Of a stretch of 5,055 nucleotides of DNA, positions 1-5,055 are shown piece by piece. The notes beneath the pieces were generated by a model. It saw nothing but the letters and a program-made list of their open reading frames with translations, searched no databases and was not told the origin of the DNA. The stretch covers positions 1 through 5,055 of the forward strand of contig CAJXLR010000162.1 in the NCBI GenBank assembly GCA_913056425.1. Reading direction: 5' to 3'. This stretch comes from an uncultured Bacteroidota bacterium (GTDB lineage Bacteria; Bacteroidota; Bacteroidia; NS11-12g; UBA9320). The stretch's first letter is position 1, and the number at the start of each line of letters is the position of its first letter. Made by a program: the position numbers and the translations under genes.

Positions 1-141
1 AACATGGTCGAATGCAGATATCCGATCAGATGCGACCATTACCAAAATCTCATCATTGATATTATAGACATCGCGAACTTTCCCGCGATAAAAGTCTTTC
101 TGTCCTTTAAAGAAAAAGTGAGTAGAAACTAAAGCCTCCAT
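1..141 (-). CDS. purC: Phosphoribosylaminoimidazole-succinocarboxamide synthase (SAICAR synthetase), N-terminal part
   Basis: PurC joins CAIR and aspartate using ATP to make SAICAR, a step of cytosolic de novo purine synthesis. Only the first 47 codons are present; the frame stays open to base 1, so the gene continues off the left edge and is not broken. The visible protein begins MEALVSTHFFFKGQKDFYRG. It contains YRGKVRDVY (residues 18-26), the glycine-rich nucleotide-binding strand of the family, and ASDRISAFD (37-45), the conserved SAICAR synthetase signature. The start is the ATG at 141-139; an in-frame TAG lies about 27 bases upstream with no other ATG between, and the N-terminus has the length usual for Bacteroidota PurC. 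It lies 94 bases downstream of the acyl-CoA reductase on the same strand. A Bacteroidota -7 element sits 5 bases before the ATG, suggesting its own promoter and almost no 5' leader. The family assignment is firm although the catalytic C-terminal part cannot be seen. Confidence 0.93.
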   Translation of the reverse strand, partial: MEALVSTHFFFKGQKDFYRGKVRDVYNINDEILVMVASDRISAFDHV

Positions 142-146
142 ATATT

Positions 147-154
147 CAAATGTA
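147..154 (-). promoter_or_regulatory. Candidate Bacteroidota -7 promoter element for purC
   Basis: Read on the minus strand this is TACATTTG, an exact match to the Bacteroidota -7 consensus TAnnTTTG. Five bases (AATAT) separate it from the purC ATG, so transcription would start at or within a few bases of the start codon. No good -33 TTTG is seen about 19 bases further upstream (the bases there are TGTT), so the call rests on the -7 element and its position alone. Confidence 0.4.
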
Positions 155-189
155 TGATTCTAAGTGTAACCGTAACACTATTTCAGATT

Positions 190-232
190 AAAAAATCAGC
201 CCAACATGTTACGAAATGGGTTAATTCACTGA
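190..232 (-). terminator. Weak candidate terminator after the acyl-CoA reductase gene
   Basis: On the minus strand, just after the acyl-CoA reductase stop, TCAG...CCCA can pair with TGGG...CTGA and is followed directly by six T residues (plus-strand A190-A195). The inner stem is only 4 bp with a 13-base loop, and an 8-base bulge separates the two stem blocks, so the structure is poor. Its position between two genes that seem to have separate promoters is the main argument in favour. It may be chance. Confidence 0.22.
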
Positions 233-235
233 TAA

Positions 236-1252
236 TTAAGTCAGTTTTGACAGAAAGTTAAGGGTATTTACGTTGTCGGCGTAATCTGTGAGGTACGTTT
301 CTTGACTTGAACCAAAATCGGTTTTACAACAAGTTTGATTCCCAACAACTGTTTGAATATCCTGTTCGTTTTGAGCGATATGTTCAGTAATCTCATTTAT
401 GGATTTGAACCGCTGATAGAAGACTGTGGCGAGAGGGGAGTGGAGTTGATCATCCTCCTTTACCAACATATAGCCTGTGTCTAAATGCTCAGTTAAGTTC
501 ATCAAGAATATTGCTTTGTGGTAGGTATAATTGTTTGCGTACTTATAGTGGTCGATTACATACGCGTAATGCGCAAATGCATCAAGAACAGTTGTTATTT
601 CAGCCGTATCGGTTAAAAGAAGCTTGGTCACATTTCTACAACCTAAACCAAAGTATAAGAATACATCGTCAGCTAAAGCTTTAAGTTCAGCTTCAGTTTC
701 TTCACCGGTGATAACTGCAACAGATGTTCTGTTTTTCCGAATGATGTTTGGAATATCACCAAAGTAGTAGTCAAAGTATCGCGCACTGTTGTTCGAACCA
801 GTAGCGATAACAGCATCTACACCTTTTACTCGCTCAACCACTTCAATACGGCCCTCGAACTGCGGTTCAATTCCTTTTAGTGAGTCAATCACGTAATCCA
901 TGAGTACTTCGTCTTTCGAAGATCGCTTCACGATGGCTCTGTGACCGGAAACGATTACGGCAAGCAAGTCGTGCAATCCAACCATAGGGATATTTCCGGC
1001 CATTATGATACCAATAGAACGAACGGTTTGAGGTTCGACCAAATCCTTTGCCCAACGATTAACCTCGTTAATATCTAGTGCCTTTGTCCATTGGCTGCAA
1101 CAGTAGTTGATGTTTTCTTGGGTAAACCACTGATTTTTAATTTGTGCTTGCTCTTTTACAGACGAAGGCATCTGATCAAGTTTGGAGCCCAACTTTGCAA
1201 TTGCGTTAACTCGTTTATGAAGATTCAAGATAAGAATTTCTTTACACTGCAA
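236..1252 (-). CDS. LuxC-family acyl-CoA reductase
   Basis: This is a member of the LuxC family (PF05893), within the aldehyde dehydrogenase superfamily, which reduces acyl-CoA or acyl-enzyme to fatty aldehyde with NADPH. Numbered from the TTG at 1252, recognisable parts are AGNIP (residues 85-89) of the nucleotide-binding region, IVKRSSKDE (107-115), ATGSNNSARYF (150-160), RKNR (172-175) and FGLGCRNVTK (201-210), where C205 is the expected catalytic cysteine. The protein looks full length, soluble and intact. No ATG is available: an in-frame TAA lies 18 bases before the TTG at 1252. A second TTG at 1228 would give MNLHKRVNAIAKLG, the N-terminus I would expect from relatives, so translation may really start there (330 aa). 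No luxA, luxB, luxD or luxE genes are present, so this is not a light-producing operon. The physiological substrate in Bacteroidota is, to my knowledge, not established. It is divergent from the YkuK-like gene and upstream of purC. Confidence 0.88.
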   Translation of the reverse strand: MQCKEILILNLHKRVNAIAKLGSKLDQMPSSVKEQAQIKNQWFTQENINYCCSQWTKALDINEVNRWAKDLVEPQTVRSIGIIMAGNIPMVGLHDLLAVIVSGHRAIVKRSSKDEVLMDYVIDSLKGIEPQFEGRIEVVERVKGVDAVIATGSNNSARYFDYYFGDIPNIIRKNRTSVAVITGEETEAELKALADDVFLYFGLGCRNVTKLLLTDTAEITTVLDAFAHYAYVIDHYKYANNYTYHKAIFLMNLTEHLDTGYMLVKEDDQLHSPLATVFYQRFKSINEITEHIAQNEQDIQTVVGNQTCCKTDFGSSQETYLTDYADNVNTLNFLSKLT

Positions 1253-1422
1253 ATGAAGGACATAACTGACTTAGTCCCAAGTTTTTTCACCGGTCCATCT
1301 GTGAATGTTTTGACCTTTCATTAACACCTTGTGCAAAAGATTAAGCGTTTATTTAACAGAAGTTTAACCAAATTGTAAGGCGTGATTGACAGCTTTGATA
1401 TCAGGAAATAAATAAACAGGTA
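1253..1422. promoter_or_regulatory. Divergent intergenic region between the acyl-CoA reductase and YkuK-like genes
   Basis: These 170 bases must hold the promoters of both flanking genes, but neither strand has an exact TAnnTTTG. The nearest minus-strand approximations are TACAATTTG and TAATCTTTTG, both with extra bases in the spacer. The region contains two TTTAAC hexamers 11 bases apart (1352-1357 and 1363-1368) that could be a regulator site. It also holds a 16-codon open frame on the minus strand (1321-1271), in frame with the reductase. Near the YkuK-like gene the sequence is A-rich, with AGGAAA at 1403-1408 and AGG at 1418-1420 before the ATG. Confidence 0.5.
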
Positions 1423-1896
1423 ATGAGATACTGGAGAAAACTAACAGGTGAAAGATTACAGGGAGAGCTTTATGATGTCGTAGAGAACACCATACTTGAG
1501 GAGATTAAATTACATCGATTAAAAGTATGCATTGGCACAGATTCTCAAGTTAAAGGTGACATTACGGAGTTTGCGACCGCTATTGTATTCTTAAGAGAGG
1601 GTAAAGGTGGATTTATATACCTGAGCACCTACAAAACCGACGTTCCGTATACCATCAAAGAACGAATGATTAAGGAAGTTTCGGATTCTATCGAAATAGC
1701 CTACAAGCTTTGTCCATTATTCGATCGATATAATGTTGAAATGGAGGTACATGCCGATATTAATTCTGATCCTCAATTCAAATCGAACGTAGCCTTTAAA
1801 GAAGCCATGGGATACATCATGGGGATGGGATATACTTTCCGCGCTAAACCGGATGCATTTGCGAGCACTTACTGTGCTAACAAAGTAGTTAAGTAG
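1423..1896 (+). CDS. YkuK-family RNase H-like protein (DUF458)
   Basis: The protein (157 aa) belongs to the YkuK/DUF458 family (PF04308), predicted to adopt an RNase H-like fold; its biochemical role is unknown to me and a nuclease activity is only inferred from the fold. The core strand KVCIGTDSQ (residues 34-42) carries D40, EMEVHADIN (106-114) carries E108 and D112, and the C-terminal KPDAFASTYCANKVV (142-156) carries D144; these acidic residues are candidate metal ligands. FATAIVFLREGKGGF (50-64) and IKERMIKEV (78-86) are also typical of Bacteroidota relatives. The length matches a complete family member, with no signal peptide or membrane segment. The ATG at 1423 follows an A-rich leader with AGGAAA about 14 bases upstream and AGG two bases before the ATG. 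It is the only plus-strand gene here, divergent from the acyl-CoA reductase, and its stop is 5 bases from the stop of the convergent kinase gene. Confidence 0.9.
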   Translation: MRYWRKLTGERLQGELYDVVENTILEEIKLHRLKVCIGTDSQVKGDITEFATAIVFLREGKGGFIYLSTYKTDVPYTIKERMIKEVSDSIEIAYKLCPLFDRYNVEMEVHADINSDPQFKSNVAFKEAMGYIMGMGYTFRAKPDAFASTYCANKVVK

Positions 1897-1901
1897 CTCG
1901 T

Positions 1902-2249
1902 TTAGAGTAGATTAATGATTCTTCCGCCAAATACGTAGACAGCTACTGCGATAGCTGCAATACTCATGAATAAGACTGCACCTGCTGCTACATCTTTAAC
2001 AAATTTTACTCGTATATCGTGCTCAGGCTGAACAATGTCAACGAGTTTCTCAAGAGCTGTGTTAAATAATTCCGCTGCCCACACTCCGCATATCACCAAC
2101 GTAATGAGTAACCATTCATGCTTCAGCAAATCGACCAGAAAACCAACAGCAACAACGCAAGTGGTCGCTAAAAGATGAAAACGCAAGTTACGCTCGGACT
2201 TAAGTGCAGCGGCGATTCCTTGAAAAGCGTATAGGAACGATTTTAACAT
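1902..2249 (-). CDS. dgkA: DgkA-type diacylglycerol/undecaprenol kinase
   Basis: This is a small integral membrane kinase (PF01219) of 115 aa that phosphorylates a lipid alcohol with ATP. Substrates in the family are diacylglycerol (phospholipid recycling) or undecaprenol (cell-wall carrier lipid recycling); sequence alone does not say which applies here. It has an N-terminal amphipathic segment with KSERNLRFH (residues 17-25) and three membrane helices at about 26-42, 46-64 and 87-107. The active-site residues all fit the E. coli enzyme with a constant offset of nine: E19 (E28), E60 (E69), N63 (N72), E67 (E76), D71 (D80), K85 and D86 (K94, D95). The signature reads AELFNTALEKLVD, then KDVAAGAV. 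The ATG at 2249 is preferred over a TTG one codon earlier. It is the last gene of a four-gene membrane operon, 15 bases after the DUF1361 stop, and it has a possible internal promoter of its own. Confidence 0.94.
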   Translation of the reverse strand: MLKSFLYAFQGIAAALKSERNLRFHLLATTCVVAVGFLVDLLKHEWLLITLVICGVWAAELFNTALEKLVDIVQPEHDIRVKFVKDVAAGAVLFMSIAAIAVAVYVFGGRIINLL

Positions 2250-2254
2250 CAATT

Positions 2255-2262
2255 CAAATCTA
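2255..2262 (-). promoter_or_regulatory. Candidate internal Bacteroidota -7 element ahead of the lipid kinase gene
   Basis: Minus-strand TAGATTTG matches TAnnTTTG exactly. It overlaps the very end of the intergenic gap and lies 5 bases (AATTG) before the kinase ATG, the same spacing as at purC. No -33 TTTG is present at the usual distance; the nearest upstream TTTG is about 25 bases away. The gene also sits in a tight operon, so this would be a secondary promoter if real. Confidence 0.28.
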
Positions 2263-2264
2263 GG

Positions 2265-2888
2265 TTAAACATCTGAATGATGAAGTTCAAACTGTCGCAG
2301 TATAATGTAGGTTAACCCAGTAAAAGCGGCATAAAGTGCACTAAAACCAAGTAATTCATATCGTTGATCCGAGAACCCTATCCAGATCAGTGAGTTTAAA
2401 AAGTCAAGGGGATTTAAAACAGCGTCCCATGAATTAAAACGCTCAACCCTCCCAAGGTATATACCAATTCCGATGGCTGTAAAAATGGCAAACTGACTAA
2501 CACGTAGCCAGCGCACAGTTAAGTACTTGCTGAGCCCTTTGGTTAAACGTTTAACGGTGTAATAGGTCAGAACCAAACCGGTTATGGCGTAGGTTGAAAA
2601 CAGAACTAAGTCGAACCAAGGGTCAATCTTGGTGCTCTTCCGAAAGTGAATTAAATCGGTAACCAAATAGGCTGCATTGGGCAAAAACAACATGCTAAGC
2701 CCCAGAGAAACAAGTGCAACATACCATCGTTTTGTTCGAATCATAATGTCGGCCACCGGGTATGCAATCCACGCTAAGAATAGATTCCACACCAAAAAGA
2801 GGTAAACCATATCCCAGTGGATGAATACTCGGGTTAATGAGAGTGTTAAACAGGCACCAATCAGCAGTTTTATCGGATGTAGTTTCAT
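2265..2888 (-). CDS. DUF1361 family membrane protein
   Basis: This is a polytopic inner-membrane protein of 207 aa in the DUF1361 family (PF07099), whose function is unknown. Numbered from the ATG at 2888, family hallmarks are FLVWNLFLAW (31-40), FLPNAAYLVTDLIHF (68-82), WFDL (91-94) and IYLGRVERFNSWD (143-155). Membrane helices lie at roughly 5-22, 27-48, 55-77, 92-112, 130-147 and 178-197. The conserved N71, D78, R147, R150 and W154-D155 near the membrane edges would be the residues to examine for a catalytic or binding role. The frame is open upstream to a TTG at 2960, but that start would overlap the preceding gene by 71 bases. The ATG falls one base after that gene's TAA, an arrangement typical of translational coupling, and the protein from there begins as family members do. 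The kinase gene follows 15 bases downstream. Confidence 0.88.
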   Translation of the reverse strand: MKLHPIKLLIGACLTLSLTRVFIHWDMVYLFLVWNLFLAWIAYPVADIMIRTKRWYVALVSLGLSMLFLPNAAYLVTDLIHFRKSTKIDPWFDLVLFSTYAITGLVLTYYTVKRLTKGLSKYLTVRWLRVSQFAIFTAIGIGIYLGRVERFNSWDAVLNPLDFLNSLIWIGFSDQRYELLGFSALYAAFTGLTYIILRQFELHHSDV

Positions 2889-2889
2889 G

Positions 2890-3639
2890 TTAGAATAATT
2901 GACTTTTAAGTATGTTTTTCTTGGGTATATGATTTTGAAAATAGTACTGACCAATACCAATCAGAATGAGAGCTAGTCCTGCAAAGAATATCCAGTAATC
3001 GAAATGTTGTGGCACATAAACAGTAGATAGTTTCTGCTGATGTTTTAGCATGTTAACCCATTTAAAATCAGGAGTATGCTGAATTACATACTGCATGTAA
3101 TCAATACAAAAACTAACAATACATACAATAGATCCGCTGATTAGAAACAGCCATTGAAGTGCGCGAATTGGCCGATTCGTATGGAGGTTTATTCGGTTGA
3201 TGATAATCGTAAAAGCAATCATTACCAGAGAGAGTAACACAGGGGCCCAAACCGGCCCAACCCACATGGCAGGTATCAAAAACAAAACATCCCAAGTCAT
3301 TGCAGATTCAGGCCAATCCATGAAAACCTTCAGAAAGACATAGTAAAAGATGTCCCAAATGGCAAATGTGTACAAGAACCAACCAAAGCGGGTGTTTGCG
3401 TTATGCCCTGCGATATACCCGACCGCTGATAGCATAAAAATCGTTGCAGCTTCTCTAGATACTTCAACCAGCGCTAAACCATGTCCTACGGGTTTTAGAG
3501 GAAAGTCGAAACCATGCGGGAATGCCATCTCGCGCAAGTAGATGACTACAGCAGCTTCCAGTAGCCCCATGGCTATGGCAAATAGCCCAACATATAAGTA
3601 GAGCTTTTTCAATGTTCGAGAATTTAGATTTTGGGTCAT
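2890..3639 (-). CDS. Conserved polytopic membrane protein of an unnamed family
   Basis: I can assign no name or function to this 249-aa protein, though its pattern resembles a conserved uncharacterised family I have seen in diverse bacteria. Membrane segments fall at about 12-35, 62-78, 84-104, 115-145, 160-183 and 215-233. Conspicuous charged and aromatic residues lie in or beside them: LLEAAVVIYLRE (26-37, with E28, R36, E37), VEVSREAATIFML (58-70, with E59, R62, E63), WDIFYYVFLK (95-104), DWP (108-110), TWDVLFLIP (115-123) and WVGPVWAPV (126-134). Buried charges like these are more typical of an enzyme or transporter than of a simple membrane anchor, but that is inference. The stretch around 185-212 is a less hydrophobic loop. 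The ATG overlaps the stop of the DUF4173 gene (ATGA), and its TAA is one base from the DUF1361 start, so all three are probably co-translated. Confidence 0.85.
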   Translation of the reverse strand: MTQNLNSRTLKKLYLYVGLFAIAMGLLEAAVVIYLREMAFPHGFDFPLKPVGHGLALVEVSREAATIFMLSAVGYIAGHNANTRFGWFLYTFAIWDIFYYVFLKVFMDWPESAMTWDVLFLIPAMWVGPVWAPVLLSLVMIAFTIIINRINLHTNRPIRALQWLFLISGSIVCIVSFCIDYMQYVIQHTPDFKWVNMLKHQQKLSTVYVPQHFDYWIFFAGLALILIGIGQYYFQNHIPKKNILKSQLF

Positions 3640-5048
3640 TGTTTTGATTTATTAGAGTAATACGCTTTGATTTCATTGTTGATTTTATTGACTTCGATGC
3701 ACGTTGAGCGGAAATCATCATGCCGGTATCGATCTCGCTCACATCGGTCGATTCGGTGGGATAAACGTTCTTGCTGACTCGGGTTCATGTCATCCTCATA
3801 TGGCAGTAAAAGAGGTGCTACGGAGTGATCCAAGCTAAGCAGATAGTCATAATCAACCAATTGATTTTTGCCGTACGGATGAGAGAGATTGTACGATGCT
3901 ATGTATCGATGCCAATTCATTGTAGTGAGGAGGGCAACGGTACCATATACAATAAATGCATTGGCTCTGTATAAGTAGCGCAATGATTTGTCGCGATATA
4001 CCGAATACACGGTGACTAGGATTCCAGAAGCAGCTAAGAACAAGTAATAGTAAATTATCAGGCGTTTTTCCGTTAGTCCGAACTCAGCTATGTAAGCAGA
4101 GTTGTGCCAGACATTTAACCCTACAAAAACTAAGTTTAGTCCTAAGAAGATAGTATTGGCAATTTTGAATCTTGACTTGCTTTCTTCTGAGAGGTAATTG
4201 GTAGTTAGAATAGCTAGGACCGCGGCAAATACTATACTTACAATAGACGAATAAACACTTTGATGTAAATGACTGCTATAGGTCTGGTAGGTAGCCGTGG
4301 ATTTACCTTGTTGGATGTCGAGGATAATAACCAGAGCAAGAAGAATGATGACAGTCCAAACACCTATAAACCAGGACGTTGATAGATTTTTTCCGCCCAT
4401 GGTTTCCACGAGTTCTTTCGATTTTGCGTCACTCAGCATATGTTGTTTGGTGTATTCCGGTATAAAAGCATACAAGAGCACGGCGGAAATAAAAAGACCA
4501 ACCAACAGAGTGAACAGAATGGCTGGTAGCCTGTCCCAACTTATGAGGTCCACGAGTTCTTTAAATGCGGTAGACGATTGATAGTAGAGGCCACCGAAAA
4601 TGATTAACAAGATGGACGGAATAACCAGAACACCGATGACGCGCTTGAACGACTTGTCTTGTTTTCCAAGTCCTTGAAAAAAACGAATCAATACGGCAAA
4701 GGGCGACATGAGGTAATTCATTATGCCCATTAGCATACCTAGACCAGGTTCTAGTCTTGGAGCTACTACAGACATTCCCAGATAACCAAACGACAGTAGG
4801 GTGGCTACGATGGCTAGGTTTGAACTGTTGAAGTATACCGAGAACCCGCTAATAACAACACCTATGGCCGGCAGTAAGTACCGAGCTTTCAGTTCAGGTT
4901 TGTACGCATAATACGCCAATATTGAAGCGATTAGAGCATAAATGAACCAGTTTAATCCGGGTTCTGGAGCACGGTAAAAAAGGAAAAAGAAACTGCCTAC
5001 CGAGGCGATGAGGGATAATAACCTCAAGGATATGTTTGAAGTATTCAT
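3636..5048 (-). CDS. DUF4173 family polytopic membrane protein
   Basis: This 470-aa protein has around eleven predicted membrane helices (about 8-25, 32-48, 57-74, 77-96, 135-155, 174-194, 225-244, 264-284, 295-315, 328-350, 359-378) and fits the DUF4173/DUF4153 group of unknown function. The DUF4173-like part is the second half: YSSHLHQSVYSSIVSIV (257-273), the FGLTEKRL segment (323-330), NWHRYIASYN (378-387), then DYDYLLSLDHSVAPLLL (399-415). The last 50 or so residues are soluble and highly charged, with RIDRCERDRYRHDD (432-445) and cysteines at 436 and 450. The start is the ATG at 5048, followed by a hydrophobic first helix; only 7 bases of upstream sequence are visible, so an earlier start or an overlap with a preceding gene cannot be excluded. 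It is the first visible gene of the membrane-protein operon and overlaps the next gene by four bases. Confidence 0.82.
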   Translation of the reverse strand: MNTSNISLRLLSLIASVGSFFFLFYRAPEPGLNWFIYALIASILAYYAYKPELKARYLLPAIGVVISGFSVYFNSSNLAIVATLLSFGYLGMSVVAPRLEPGLGMLMGIMNYLMSPFAVLIRFFQGLGKQDKSFKRVIGVLVIPSILLIIFGGLYYQSSTAFKELVDLISWDRLPAILFTLLVGLFISAVLLYAFIPEYTKQHMLSDAKSKELVETMGGKNLSTSWFIGVWTVIILLALVIILDIQQGKSTATYQTYSSHLHQSVYSSIVSIVFAAVLAILTTNYLSEESKSRFKIANTIFLGLNLVFVGLNVWHNSAYIAEFGLTEKRLIIYYYLFLAASGILVTVYSVYRDKSLRYLYRANAFIVYGTVALLTTMNWHRYIASYNLSHPYGKNQLVDYDYLLSLDHSVAPLLLPYEDDMNPSQQERLSHRIDRCERDRYRHDDFRSTCIEVNKINNEIKAYYSNKSKQ

Positions 5049-5055
5049 AGGGTTG

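Noticed and set aside
1091..1324. Plus-strand 77-codon open frame
   Set aside because: It is mostly antisense to the N-terminal part of the acyl-CoA reductase, and its translation shows no recognisable motif.
1386..1414. Sigma70-like promoter TTGACA, 17-base spacer, TAAATA, ahead of the YkuK-like gene
   Set aside because: The -35 matches the E. coli consensus exactly, but the -10 matches at only three of six positions and the region ends 8 bases before the ATG. The organism looks like Bacteroidota, whose primary sigma factor uses a different consensus.
2889..2960. Longer N-terminus for the DUF1361 gene starting at a TTG at 2960
   Set aside because: It would overlap the preceding gene by 71 bases and add 24 residues not typical of the family, while an ATG lies one base after the preceding stop.
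3464..3742. Minus-strand 92-codon open frame across the junction of the DUF4173 and 249-aa genes
   Set aside because: It is out of frame with two well-supported genes and its translation has no family features.
4297..4581. Plus-strand 94-codon open frame
   Set aside because: It is antisense to DUF4173, whose reading frame is clearly the real one, and its product resembles nothing.
4815..5038. Plus-strand TAnnTTTG matches at 4815-4822 and 5031-5038
   Set aside because: They lie inside DUF4173 on the antisense strand with no gene downstream in that direction; they are the expected chance background for the motif.

Overview
The window looks like ordinary chromosome from a member of the Bacteroidota, most likely Flavobacteriales or a close relative. 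The reasons are a moderately AT-rich composition, weak or absent Shine-Dalgarno sequences, two exact matches to the Bacteroidota -7 promoter element (TAnnTTTG) directly ahead of genes, and the flavour of the proteins (the PurC N-terminus, a stand-alone LuxC-family acyl-CoA reductase, a YkuK/RNase H-like protein). There are seven genes and no sign of mobile DNA, CRISPR or stable RNA genes. The genus assignment is inference; the gene families are read from translated motifs.

Layout. Left end, minus strand: the first 47 codons of purC (SAICAR synthetase), cut by the window edge. To its right, also on the minus strand, is a LuxC-family acyl-CoA reductase with no ATG at its start, only TTG candidates. 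A 170-base divergent intergenic region (1253-1422) follows, then one plus-strand gene, a YkuK-type RNase H-like protein. It runs convergently, with only 5 bases between stop codons, into a minus-strand gene set covering the right 60% of the window.

That set is a tight operon of four membrane proteins. In transcription order these are a DUF4173 polytopic protein, an unnamed conserved membrane family of 249 aa, a DUF1361 protein, and a DgkA-type diacylglycerol/undecaprenol kinase. The first two overlap by an ATGA, the next pair is separated by one base, and the kinase follows after 15 bases. Only the kinase has a known chemistry (phosphorylation of a lipid alcohol); its link to the other three is by position only. 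The operon promoter lies beyond the right edge.

The most interesting points are: (1) the only two minus-strand TAnnTTTG elements in the window both sit exactly 5 bases before an ATG (purC and the kinase), which predicts leaderless or nearly leaderless mRNAs; (2) the unnamed 249-aa family, with many charged and aromatic residues in its membrane segments, translationally coupled to two DUF proteins; (3) the TTG-started acyl-CoA reductase, preceded by an in-frame 16-codon mini-ORF and lacking the ferredoxin neighbour I associate with this gene in Bacteroidota. I see no strong evidence for a new defence or mobile system.
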